Positions 54,556 through 64,000 of a stretch of DNA of 64,000 bases are shown here, piece after piece (position 1 is the first letter of the stretch; every line of letters starts with the position of its first letter). The notes under the pieces are model-generated. The model worked only from the letters and a program-made list of their open reading frames with translations, made no database searches and was not told the DNA's origin. A program made the position numbers and the translations under genes. The stretch is from assembly GCA_022376515.1 (NCBI GenBank), contig WTXI01000067.1:62001-126000 (forward strand). The letters run 5' to 3'. The DNA is from Lactifluus volemus. Taxonomy: Eukaryota > Basidiomycota > Agaricomycetes > Russulales > Russulaceae.

Positions 54556-57500
54556 ATGACCGATAGAGACTCCCGTTCACTGCTTTCCTTCTCCATCGGC
54601 ATGTCCATCCACACTCATCTCCACTTACGGAAGGGCAAAAGAGACACCACAGGAAGACATGAGACTCCCGAGACGACGGTTAATGATAAGATACGTGCGG
54701 AAATAAATGCGGGTCATCGCTTTGGAAGTTTTGCGGGCGAACGACCTCAGAATTTTGTCAAGTGGTAAGGTAATGCTTCCTTCAAGATTAGCTTCCTCTT
54801 AGAGTGCTTCAGGCACATTAAGGGCCACGACTATTTCTATGCGCTATCCGAGATGCTTGAAAGCGCAAGGGAGTGCATCTTTATACAGGTATAGATCACT
54901 CCTCATGTTTTCCTTCATGTGTGACCCCCTTTTGAGGACTGGTGGTTGAGTCCCGAGCTCTACCTACGCCGTCCGCCCGCGAAAAATGCAGAGTGGCGCC
55001 TCGATAGGATCCTCAAGCGTAAGGCAGAGCAAGGGGTGAAAATATGTGTTGCGGTTTATCAGGAGGTATGCATTGATTACCGCCTCTGTGACAACTTATC
55101 AGCTTTGCGCCACCCAAAGGTTGATCCATTGATGACGATGAACTCGACCCACACCAAGGTAAGAGGGCCCGTTGTTGACCATACACACACCTGATCGTGC
55201 TCATATTTTTAGAGAGCCCTCGAAGCCTTGCATCCCAACATTGCATGTATGCGCCACCCAAACCATATTGGAACTAAAGGCGGGCATCTATTTTTCAGCC
55301 TAGTTGGCGTATTTATCAATGATTAGATGTTGTCAAGTATTGGTCTCACCACGAGAAAGTTGTCGTAGTTGACAACCATCGCGCTTGCATTGGCGGGCTC
55401 GATATTTGTTTTGGCCGTTGGGACACCCAGAATCAGCCGCTTGCCGATGCACATCCGACAGATTTCTCACGCACTATATTCCCAGGCCAAGATTTCAATA
55501 ACGACCGTATCACGGATTATCACAACGTCAGTGACTATGTAAACGAAAACATCTCCGTATTGGAGAGCCCTCGCATGCCGTGGCAGGACGTACGCCAGTT
55601 TTCTGTTCTTTCGTTCCAAATCCGGTCCTGGTTCACTTGCAATACTACTAGGTACACATGACAATCGATGGGCCCGTTGTCCTTGACATTGTGCAGCACT
55701 TTATTGAGCGGTGGAACTGGATCAAGCGCGTCAAGGTGTGCTACGCTCCACGAAATACAGCAACCTTATTATAACTTATCTACGCAACCCGCTAGTATAA
55801 AGATGACAAGTTCGTCTTAGTCCTTTTTGGAACACCGCCCTTGTTGATTACCTCATTCAAGGCGCTACAACTGGCTTGCGTTCCCAAACGATGTCGTAAC
55901 CGCTCCAAGTGAAGCAGTCGTGAGCCATCCACACTGCGAACAACCATGACACCCCGTTGATCAGCATTCCAAATAGCGCTTCAACAGCCTCTTCAAGGAC
56001 GGGGCTAACGAAAAAGATCCCAATCACTCAAGGTCGCCTTCTGGGACATGTCATGCACAGGTCGTTCGGAGTGTCGGCGCATGGAGCCTTGGCGTATCAA
56101 CGGAACACAGCATTCAGAACGCCTGTGAGAAGAACAGATTGTACCAAAACGCAGGGCGGCTGATCATAGATGGTGACAGATATCCAGATGATTCGGGAAG
56201 CCGAGCACTTCATTTACATTGGTACGTTGTACCCAGTTTAACATCATGAATGGGCAGTCCTAACAATGCACCTCGCAGAGAACCAGTTCTTGTACGCTAG
56301 ACTATTCCTCTGATTCACCAAAGTAAACCTGATTTGCGCCTCGAGTATATCGAACACGAAAGAGACGGGACCCGTGAAGAATCAGATTGCCTCTGCGCTT
56401 GTAGAGCGCATTCTTCGTGCTGCAAAGTCTCGGAACAAGTTCAAAGTGAGCAGTTCTGTTCTTGTTCAAAGTGTGCCTAACACGCTTTTTATAGGTCATT
56501 GTGGTTCTGCCGGAGCTTCCGGATAATGCAGGTGATGTGAAGAATGTAACTACACTCAAGACCATCATTGCCGCTCAGTACCGCACTATCAATCGCGGTG
56601 GAAGTAGTATATATGAGGAGATCCGTCGAGCGGGATTCGAACCGTGAGCACGTAGCTCTCGCTCTGTACATGCCATCTGACGGAGTGTACCTCAAGCACT
56701 GACTACATCCGGTTCTATAATCTACGCGTATACGATCGGATCCCTGCTCCCATGAGTGCGTGCTCACTGTGTCTATTGATCATTCTTCTCATTTGTGGGT
56801 CAAAGACACGCTCATCGCTCCGGCGGAGACAAAGTCAGGCATCAAGTTCGGCCAAGCGCAAGCAGCACTCGCGCGTCAGTGGGTCTACGACTCGGTGGAT
56901 GGGGAGCACATGCCAACTGAAGTCACGATTAAGATCCCGTCCGAAGGGCTCTCCCTCACCGAAAAGACGGCAGTGAAGACAGAAAAGTACCGAATTCCCG
57001 CCTCGCACGACGAAGCAGTCGCTATAATCGAGAAGTTCGAACATAGTGCAAGTGCCCTCGGCGGGACCAAATATGCCGCAGTTTCTGCTACCGTTGGCCA
57101 ACATGCGTTACAAGTTGAGACGAGGCTTGCGGATGAGCAGTGGTTTGGAACCAACGAAGAAGAGCTTGACGCGTACGTTATTTGTCTAACACTGCGAAGA
57201 CCTGCGCCTAAATTTTACGTCCTTGCCAGATATGTTTCTGAGCTGGCGTATATCCATAGTAAGGTCATGATTGTGGACGATCGCCGTGTTATCGTAAGCA
57301 CGTCTCCAGTCTTACCGTGCAGCCACTGTCTGATTTTGTCGTAACTCAGATGGGTTCAGCTAACCTGAATGACCGTAGTCAGAGGGTACGCAATACAGAA
57401 ATTGCAGATCAAAATCGACCTTTGTATTCATATACTGACCACAGGGTGATCGTGACTCTGAGATTGCACTGGTCGTCGAGGATGAAGACAAGATTCCAAG

Positions 57501-58176
57501 TATGATGGATGGGCGGCCGTACACGGCAGCCCGCTTCGCAGCCTCCCTACGACGCAAGCTCTTCCGTGGTGCGTGTATAAATGTAGTACAAACTAAGTTA
57601 TGCTCACATAAACATACGCGGCCCGCAGCGCACCTCGGCTTGATTCGTCCGATAAATATGCTCCAAGATCAGGTTACCTCCTTCATGCGTCCAGCTCCGG
57701 TTCCAAATGACGACGAGACGGGTCTCAAGGAGGACTTGAGGGTTGCAGACCCGTTGTCCGATGATTTCTTGAATCTGTGGAACACTACGGCGCGAGTGAA
57801 TCGTGAGGTGTTTACGGAGCTCTTTCGCCCGGTGCCCTGTAACCTCGTGCGCGACTGGGAGGCTTATAATGTGAGTATCTGTCATCGCGCCGGTCCTGTG
57901 CCCTGTGCCCTGTTCAACACCGTGCAGTCATATAAGCCGAAAGTCAAAGTGGGGCACGTTGTTCCTGGGGTGTCAGTAGACCACGTGAAAGAGCGACTTT
58001 CGCTTGTGCGAGGATCGCTTGTCGAAGCCCAAATCGTTCGTTGCTTTTATCCGCTTCCCTTTGCAATCCCTTGTCCTGACTTTTAAAACTAACAGGACTT
58101 TTTGATCGATCAGACAGACTTTGCGGAGGGAATCAAGTGGAGTGGGACCGATCCTTTACTTCCGATATATATCTGA
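54556..58176 (+). CDS. Phospholipase D (PLD1/Spo14 class, short fungal form), 823 aa
   Basis: Model join(54556..54764, 54813..54888, 54937..55065, 55120..55158, 55213..55279, 55327..55589, 55652..55735, 55796..55809, 55862..55919, 55977..56124, 56180..56221, 56279..56291, 56346..56445, 56495..56643, 56697..56755, 56806..57172, 57230..57293, 57350..57385, 57445..57568, 57629..57870, 57928..58035, 58096..58176), 2472 bases in frame. Family marks: [19 protein letters not shown] near the start, first HKD box [20 protein letters not shown] with [51 protein letters not shown], second HKD box [26 protein letters not shown] and [13 protein letters not shown]. The end DFLIDQTDF with [12 protein letters not shown] is typical. 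The enzyme hydrolyses phosphatidylcholine to phosphatidic acid at membranes. PX and PH domains are absent, as in the short fungal form. The intron at 55280 starts GC instead of GT. The start could be 54601 or further upstream. Confidence 0.9.
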
Positions 58177-59500
58177 ACAAGTGGTAGTATCTGCCAGCGA
58201 AATTGGGTAGAAAGTGAATGTGTAGTCTAGTACCCGGGCCGTCTAAAACAAGCACGTGCGGCTTGTGTGTGGGTAAAGTAAAGGGAAACGGTCACGAGGA
58301 CGTTGGAATTAGAGTGGGAGAAGGGGGTAGACTCGGAACCACGAGCAAGGTAGCAGGACAAGCCTGAGCTCGCCAACGTGCAAGACAATTCACAAGCAGC
58401 GTGACTGAGACACTTCCATGCCAGAAGCATTCGGAAACATGGAATCAGCGACTCTAGATCTAGAGGCCTTGCTGTCATTCATTAGCTTCAACCCTCGTTA
58501 CCTGAACTTGATACTTGTTGAATGGCTCGAAAGGTGCCTGTGAGCTGTGATAACTTCTCGCATATACTCAACTGCCCTTTTCCCGATTCACCGGAGAAGA
58601 TGTCAGGCTCCGGGCTGCTCGGCTTGGAGACACACTTGTACCGTGATCATGACAGAAGTGGAAAGTGGTAGTAAGGACTCAATTGTGATTGTTCTTAGCT
58701 GCATGGCCTCTCAGGTCAAGAACAACAGCACGGGTCTTAGGAATCGCCGTGTCTGACTCCATTAGGACGATCAATTACAGCATTACTGTAGGTTGTGGCC
58801 CATCGCGGCGTTACCTCACTGCACATTATCTATTGAGCGCAGGTACACACCAAGTGTTTCTTTCTAGCCAATTGGAGCTAAAGAACAGCTCAGGGTCAAT
58901 TGTGTTGAACGGCCTCTCGATTTCATCTACAGATAGTTTCGCATCGCATCGATCCCATCATGACCTTGATCCCGTGACTGCCAGTGATGTTCAAGTTGGC
59001 TGGGCGACGGTCCGGGCACATCACTTTTGTATTACTCATTGTGAACACAGGACATGCCAATGCGCTTCTTATTGCCATTTGGAAACACAAAACCACGTTT
59101 TTACGATTAACGCTCGCTGAACACAGGAATATTGCCAATTGAAGTACAGGAACAACTCAGGGTCATAACGTTTGCGCCGCCTCTTATATCCATAGACGGT
59201 GAACTATTAGAGAGCGGTATAGACTCCCATCGCAATCATCTGTGATCTCGCAGCGCTGGCAGGGACAGGCACGGTAGTACGGCTAGTAGATGGGCGGCAC
59301 AAACGCCCCTACGGTATTGATTTATGTGCGCGCAGGAATCCTGTAGCCAATTGGGGTCTGTTGCACAGTGTTCTCAAGTGATGGAAGGGACGGCCAATAG
59401 ATTGGCCCGACTCTGGATACGGTTTCATACGACACAGTGGGTCATGATATGGTCGCTCGCTACATTTCCGAGTCTTGGGACATATAGGTTTGCTCATAAA
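58177..59500. other. Intergenic region with tandem promoter-like blocks
   Basis: Three diverged blocks of the type GCGCAGG...GCCAATTG(G/A)AG...AACAGCTCAGGGTCA occur at 58.84-58.91, 59.12-59.17 and 59.33-59.40 kb, with CCAATTGG at 58868-58875 and 59347-59354. They resemble blocks upstream of the 94 aa family at 36.7 and 42.55 kb. No gene is supported here. Confidence 0.5.
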
Positions 59501-59506
59501 AAAATC

Positions 59507-59514
59507 TATATAAA
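59507..59514 (+). promoter_or_regulatory. TATA box of the HSEP-repeat gene
   Basis: TATATAAA within ATCTATATAAATCCCCCAGG and then TTTTGCTTCAG, 172 bases before the ATG. The spacing and flanking motif are nearly identical to those of 94 aa family copy c (171 bases). Confidence 0.78.
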
Positions 59515-59685
59515 TCCCCCAGGTTTTGCTTCAGTTCCAGCATCCCACTGAACTGTACGTCCACACAACCATCGCATTAGCACCAAAGCGACGCGCTCAC
59601 CCTTCCTCCTCCAGATTATCTCAACGAAACCAAACACAACCAGTTTTTTTAAACGTTTGAATTTGTTTTGACCAGTCGTCTAACA

Positions 59686-60380
59686 ATGGTGAGTTAGATC
59701 CCCCATGCATGCCCACGTGGTAGCACCGGGTCTCCGTAGTTCGACACGTTGGGCTAATTCATTGTATACAGCCCAAGCACTCAGCCCCCCATCACTCGGA
59801 GCCCCACCACTCGGAGCCTCATCACTCTGAGCCCCACCACTCGGCGCCTCACCACTCGGACGAGTCGTTGCCGTTGCCTCCCCACTCTGAGCCCCACCAC
59901 TCGGAGCCTCACCACTCTGAGCCCCACCACTCTGAGCCTCATCACTCTGAGCCTCACCACTCGGAGCCTCACCACTCGGAGCCTCACCACTCGGAGCCTC
60001 ATCACTCTGAGCCCCACCACTCGGCGCCTCACCACTCGGACGAGTCGTTGCCGTTGCCTCACCACTCGGAGCCCCACCACTCTGAGGCCCGCTTGCCCCA
60101 CCCCAACTTGAAGCATCTCTCGATCCTCAAGTGGCTCCGCGTCCTCAACCCAGAGAGCCTCATCTTCCAGTGGGTCGCCGACAGTGCCTGGCACGCTGTC
60201 AAAGGCGGGGCCAGCAATCCCGACGGCTTCTTGATGGAAATAATGCAGTCCGCTGCTGATCATCAGTTCCACTTCAGGATTACCGAACACGGCAACCCCA
60301 TCAAGGCCTCCGAGCTCACGTTCAAGGAAGCTCCCAAGTTTGCCAAGATCCTCGAGGAACTTATCGTTCATCTCAAGTGA
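59686..60380 (+). CDS. HSEP-repeat protein, divergent member of the 94 aa family, 203 aa (ATG-only first exon)
   Basis: Model join(59686..59688, 59772..60380). As in the 94 aa family, the ATG stands alone before GTGAGT and an 83-base intron ending ATACAG. Exon 2 begins PKHSAPHHSEPHHSEP, and about 105 residues consist of HHSEP-type pentapeptides interrupted twice by HHSDESLPLP. The C-terminal ~90 residues (LSILKWLRVLNPES, AWHAVKGGASNPDG, ITEHGNPIKASEL, FKEAPKFAKILEELIVH) align with the 94 aa family from LSDY to the end, sharing WHxV, SNxxG, the I-E-G pattern and the F-x-x-P-x-F motif. The histidine-rich part could bind metal ions (inference). No signal peptide. Stop TGA at 60378-60380. Confidence 0.8.
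59775..60092 (+). repeat. 15-base coding repeat (HHSEP) with a 180-base higher-order period
   Basis: Units of CACCACTCGGAGCCT type repeat about 20 times. The longer string GCGCCTCACCACTCGGACGAGTCG and following bases occurs at ~59847 and again 180 bases later at ~60027, showing duplication of a 12-unit block. Units alternate between TCGGAG and TCTGAG. Confidence 0.88.
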
Positions 60381-60755
60381 TTTTGCAGTAGTAAAAACTC
60401 TTTAAGTTGGCGATTACTTGTTACATCGGCCCCCACCGTTTATCTCCAAGTTGCGACATTTTCTTAGTAGTAGATGGTTTGTCTACAGGGCCTGTTCTGT
60501 CAATTAGATGTACGCCTTCCCGTTTTGTTTTGTTCGTTTGAATGTGTCAGGATTGTGTCAGGATTCTAGGTAGTGATTCTCTGTGTTCACGTAGGAGTAC
60601 ACTGCTTGGATGTTACAATGACAATATGAGTTTGAGTTTGAAATGTTTATGGTACGAGGACGGTATGTCGGAAAAAATGAGATTACCATATCAGCGGAAA
60701 TATGCACATATAAGTATCTAAATGTTCATCAGAATTCCGGGAGGGTGATCCAACC
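60381..60755. other. 3' flank of the HSEP gene
   Basis: The TTCGTTTGAATGTGTCAGGAT...CTAGGTAGTGATTCT stretch (60530-60580) matches the 3' flank of the 94 aa family (GTTTCGTTTGAATGTCTCTGGATCTAGGTAGTG at ~43852). This supports common descent of the whole transcription unit. No other gene was seen. Confidence 0.6.
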
Positions 60756-60930
60756 GATCTCCTCCATGAATCACACATAACACCTTCTTGGATCAGTAAG
60801 TCTGTTCACAATGATCTGTTTGACAGGTCTTCATTAGCCTGACAGCATTGATATGCTCCATGAATCACACATAGCACCATTTCGGAACAAACAAATCTGA
60901 CCACACATGATCTGTTTGACGGGTGATGAT
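60756..60930. repeat. Tandem duplication, ~94-base unit
   Basis: CTCCATGAATCACACATA occurs at 60762 and 60856, each followed by a CACC...TTxGGA...TCTG..CACA..ATGATCTGTTTGAC(A/G)GGT block. Two diverged copies lie side by side, just before a GATA-motif cluster. Confidence 0.7.
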
Positions 60931-61110
60931 ATCACGTTATCAGTGGTCATCACCGTAATCAGTGTGATTAGTGGTTATCAGTCTTATCAGTAGTTATCTT
61001 ACTATCTCGAGGTTATCTAGTTATCGACTTGATTAGCGGTAATCAGCCCAATCAGTGTTATCAGCAATATCTGACTAATCAGCAGTTATCACATATTATC
61101 CCCTCACTCA
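60930..61110. promoter_or_regulatory. Cluster of TTATC (GATAA) motifs
   Basis: In about 170 bases there are roughly ten TTATC motifs, mostly as GTTATCAG or CTTATCAG, spaced 10-25 bases, together with TAATCAG variants. TTATC is the reverse of GATAA, the core site of fungal GATA factors (nitrogen, iron, light regulation). The cluster lies between the HSEP gene and a uL1 pseudogene, so a target gene is not obvious. It could also be a simple degenerate repeat. Confidence 0.5.
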
Positions 61111-61329
61111 CGTGCACACATTCAGAATGGTCATACAATGATATTCCAAATCATAATACATAGTCTATATGAAAGTATGAATACATGCCATACTGAGCAA
61201 ACAAAGGGAATGGCATTGTGGCCCCATTCAACCAGGTGACAAGGACGAGGCTCGGACAATGAAGATGGAAATGACTTGCCGGGTTTTGAGCTCTGGTCTT
61301 TGTCTGCGGGCTGCTGGTTCCCGATGGCG

Positions 61330-61890
61330 CTCTTACAATGTCTTTGACCGGGTAATCTAATTCAAACTAGGCTGGTGAGACCGGTCGAATTTGAGAACTG
61401 ACAGTACTCACCTTCGCTATCGGGGTTCGGATTGTCCCAGCACTGGCATTGTCACCCTTCCACTCCGTAGTTCCTTGTAAACGCCAAATGTATCCCAAAA
61501 CGTCGTCGGTGACGGTGCCCCGACATTCTGATAGCATCAAGTCGCGCAGACCAAGGACATGGCCAAGACGTTAGGAAACGACCGAGGGGGGTGACAGGAA
61601 TAAGGTTGCTTGGACCCTGCTGCTAGCCACCTAGAACGAGAACAGAACAAGTGTCAAACTCAGGAATCTGAAACGACGAGTTCACGCAACTCTCAACGAG
61701 CTCTGCTCCACCAACTATATCGGCACCAGCCCTTTTGGTTTCTTCTGTGGCCTTCCCTTCAACAACGGCGAGTACCTTATCCTTGGCCTTGGTTTGGGCT
61801 TCCTGCGGAGGGAGACACGTCCTCAAGGGATGGCTAAACCCCTTGGCATAGCCATTTTGATGTCGCGTTCGGAGAACCAACTTCAACAGC
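61330..61890 (-). pseudogene. Mitochondrial large-subunit ribosomal protein uL1 (MRPL1), broken copy
   Basis: After an acceptor at 61891 the minus strand reads AVEVGSPNAT, a frameshift, then KGFSHPLRTCLPPQEAQTKA, KVLAVVEGKATEETKRAGAD, IVGGAELVES, intron, SSRVQATLFLSPPSVV, TAA stop, then RLGHVLGLRDLMLSECRGTV, TDDVLGYIWRLQGTTEWKGD, AGTIRTPIAKV, and further on FELDYPVKDIV. The order and motifs (GxPLRG-like, AGAD-IVGG, P-K/R-LG-VLG-RGLMP-like, GTIRTPIAK) are those of bacterial-type L1 of the mitochondrial ribosome. It has one frameshift and one stop, and the N-terminus is missing. A Gag-like fragment adjoins upstream. Confidence 0.75.
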
Positions 61891-61956
61891 CTATGTAAAA
61901 ATGAGTCGAATAGAAATAAGCACACACAAATTCTGAACGCACTCGTACGACGTTAA

Positions 61957-62806
61957 TCAGTGCATCTTGTCTATCAAATCTTCGGGTGCCTCATCCGGTA
62001 CCGGCTCCGAAGCGCACCGTCCTGGTCTCGACTCGGGCTGGCGGTCGCGGAGGTGGGGCAGGTTCGAGAGGCCGGGAAGCCGGGAAGCCTCCCTAAATTG
62101 ATAGTTTGACGGCTCCCGGTCTCGTTCAGAGGCTCGCCAGTCGCGTTCAGGTTCCCGTGGATCACGAGCGTCCCAGGGACTCGGGATGTGGTCCGGAACG
62201 TCGGCGCGAGAAGCGTGAGCGTGGGGGGTTAATTGATCTTCCCATAGAGGGAAGGGGGCTGGAGTGGAATCGAGAAAACAGCTCTGCGGTGTCGAAGACT
62301 TCGGCAAGTTCGAATGATTCTCCGGCTCGCCGCTGAGGCTGTAGCGCGATAAGCCTGGATGTCATGAGGTCTCTGTCTTCAGGGTGGAAACCATACCAGA
62401 AAGCCTGATCCCTTTCTTCCTCTGTGAGACGGTGGCTGTCCAGCAAGGACTTGGTCAGGAAGTTGAAGTGCCGATAGTACCGGAGCACGTTCAACTCGTC
62501 CCGAATGCGTGCTTGAGAATGTTGCCGGATGCACTCGTAGAGGCGTTGTTTCGAGTACCGATTACGAGGGTTGAGGTCGGGGTAGGCGGTCTGTAGGGAG
62601 AGGCGGAAGTCCGTCCAGTTGACATCCACAAGTGTCATTTTCTCTGCATCGTAGATGCTCGGCTGTACTAATACGGTGAGAAATGCTGGAGAAAAAGGAA
62701 TTGAAACAAGGCAGGACGAAAGGAGGACGAGAATGGGCGCGCTTGGTGTAAACCCGCACGTGGGCGAGCGAAATGAAGACAAGGTGCGGAGCGCACTTTC
62801 AGACAC
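61957..62806 (-). pseudogene. Ty3-type retrotransposon Gag-like protein, fragment
   Basis: The minus-strand frame contains KMTLVDVNWTDFRLSLQTAYPDLNPRNRYSKQRLYE, IRDELNVLRYYRHFNFLTK, LTEEER with AFWYGFHPEDRD, LIALQPQRRAGE, and PPRSRFSRRRSGPHPES with a stop near 62162. A second frame carries DIPSPWD-like, REPERDWRASERDREPSNYQFRE, then EAPEDLIDKMH and a stop at 61957. This matches Gag-like proteins of basidiomycete LTR elements that I recall. One frameshift near 62200 and lack of Pol make it a remnant. It lies directly upstream of the uL1 pseudogene. Confidence 0.65.
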
Positions 62807-63450
62807 CTATGAGGGGGGATAAGAGGGATTAAAACGAGAGGAATGAACCTGAGTACAAGCTTTGAAGCTCTCTGCACAATCACTGCAGTATCATGATGGG
62901 GGTCAGATGGCTAGGAGGAAAATGAGTGGGGATGCAAATTCACTTACCATGATTGGGTTTATATGTCATCAGCCAGGCGTGCACCCAGGGGGTGTTTTGG
63001 AGCCATTAGACAAGGGCGGGAGAAGGGCGCGCTGTGGCGTCCTCAGAACGCCGCCTCGGTATGTGAAAAACAAAAGCAGGTACAAACAGATCAAAGGTAG
63101 AGTCACGAGATTGGTCATGGAAATGTAAAACTTGTAGGACAGAATGAGGGAGGAGAAAGGAGGTGGTGCGAGGCAAGCAGGGAAAGGGCAGAAGACGAGT
63201 GAAATAAGGCATGTGGGAGGGGTGGGGTGAATTGAGGTCAGCGGTGACGGACTCGGAGTAGTACTAGTGCTATCATCACCTAGCGACGTGGGCGTCCCTC
63301 CTCCGGAAGAGAAGTACACAGGTCATATTCTTGTTAGCGGGTATCACGTTTCGTTTCTTCCGAGAAAATTCCCCCAAATATCCAAGCTCGGCAGTAGGTT
63401 AGATAATGGTGGTGGGGACTTTACGCCTTTGCCAACATAGCTAAGGGTAT
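62807..63450. other. Presumed retroelement 5' region, no clear gene
   Basis: Minus-strand frames (63319-62969) are open with proline/serine-rich and hydrophobic stretches, but without motif or ATG. Their position upstream of the Gag-like frame suggests LTR or leader sequence; no LTR ends could be defined. Confidence 0.35.
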
Positions 63451-63451
63451 C

Positions 63452-64000
63452 AACCAGTGTATCCTTTTCATGGCTGGTATCAGCCTAATGGTGCCCTACT
63501 TGACTCGCCCTCAACTTGCTCCTTGGCTGGTAAGTTTCGTTTGAATGTCCTACTATCGGTCCTCATTCACTGGCACCTGTGTTTCCAAAGCTCTCCATAC
63601 CCACACCTCGCTGCCTATCGAACACCCTCAAATTGTGCATATTTCCCCCAGAGTCGTCTACCGCTTCCTCCTTCCCGTCACTTTCTTCCAGTGAAGGTGA
63701 CGCTGACTTCCCCGCATGGGACATGACGGCAGACCCCCATGTCTCAAAGTTGACAAATTCCCGGCGTTCTGCCTATCAGTATCAACCCTTCGCCGACGAC
63801 GAAAGTAGCGATTCTGTAAGTGCGCCCGGCATCTCCGACGGTTTCGGCATCCAAGGCACATTTCCTAGCACCGAACGCATTCGCGTGCGTTGGGCGGCTC
63901 CGGTACGGAACATCCAAAATGGGATTCGCGAAGGCCGCAGGCGAGTCGGGGTAACGGATGTGCGTGGAGAGATCCTATGCACAGTCTTGGGACGCGGCCG
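63452..64000 (+). CDS. Unknown fungal protein, 5' exons, partial at window end
   Basis: An exon reading YPFHGWYQPNGALLDSPSTC, then SLA, ends at 63529. A 122-base intron (63530-63651) joins it in frame to ESSTASSFPSLSSSEGDADF, AWDMTADPHVSKL, RRSAYQYQPFADDESSDS, GISDGFGIQGTFPSTERIRV, RWAAPVRN, REGRRRVGVTDVRGEILC, and the frame is still open at the last base. No start codon is visible in frame before the first exon (GTG at 63457), so a further upstream exon or another join is likely. The GRRRVGV and ERIRVRWA motifs look conserved, but I cannot name the family. The intact frame and codon pattern suggest a living gene. Confidence 0.65.

Noticed and set aside
56612..56680. tRNA-like GGGATTCGAACCG string
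   Set aside because: It lies in exon 14 and the following intron of the phospholipase D gene and codes for the conserved RRAGFEP; no cloverleaf can be built.
59775..60092. Possible CRISPR-like array
   Set aside because: Units are contiguous 15-base coding repeats without spacers, in a eukaryotic genome.
59781..60371. Long minus-strand frame with RLRVVRLRVVGLRV repeats
   Set aside because: It is the antisense of the HHSEP coding repeat; a 15-base repeat keeps several frames open. The plus strand has the promoter, ATG-only exon and conserved C-terminus.
63457..63459. GTG as start of the last gene
   Set aside because: GTG starts are not expected for a nuclear fungal gene; an upstream exon or mis-joined exon is more likely.

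Overview
The window looks like a gene-poor, rearranged stretch of a filamentous basidiomycete genome, most likely an Agaricomycete. The Rhizoctonia/Ceratobasidiaceae group fits best, but that is inference. The evidence is: many 45-80 base GT-AG introns, a fungal NLR-type protein built as Goodbye domain, NACHT, winged helix and ankyrin repeats, Ty3-type Gag remains, and several families of short lineage-specific proteins. No rRNA, tRNA, CRISPR array or bacterial feature was seen.

Layout. Positions 1-31.8 kb are a chain of tandem segmental duplications. The repeating order is NLR-like gene (+), ORF family 'MSYT' (+), ORF family 'MSPAG' (+), 'MSYT' again, seven-segment membrane protein gene (-), then the next NLR-like gene head to head with it. 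Five partial units can be followed: 1-6.2, 10.9-17.7, 17.8-22.1, 22.4-31.0 and 31.1-31.84 kb. The NLR genes are all broken in different ways, while all three membrane-protein genes are intact (13 exons, 261-262 aa). A block at 6.2-10.8 kb carries broken copies of housekeeping genes (HUT1-type nucleotide-sugar transporter, BBC1/AIM3-type C-terminus).

From 31.84 to 50.94 kb there is a large inverted duplication. Each arm holds a broken aminoglycoside-phosphotransferase-like (APH) gene and two members of a ~94 aa protein family whose first exon is only the ATG. The centre (36.9-42.5 kb) holds a coiled-coil pseudogene, an intact kinase-fold gene and a non-autonomous hAT element with a perfect 8-base target duplication. 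A paralogous kinase-fold gene lies at 51.8-52.9 kb.

From 54.5 kb on the sequence is more ordinary: a complete 22-exon phospholipase D gene, a histidine-rich repeat protein that is a divergent member of the 94 aa family under the same type of promoter, a GATA-motif cluster, a mitochondrial ribosomal protein uL1 pseudogene, a Gag pseudogene, and the 5' part of an unknown gene that leaves the window.

How the genes work together: the NLR-like copies and the membrane proteins are divergently arranged and may share promoters. The 94 aa family members share TATA box, leader intron and flanks. No pathway or operon-like unit is evident. The strongest undescribed item is the ATG-only-exon family and its repeat-expanded paralogue.
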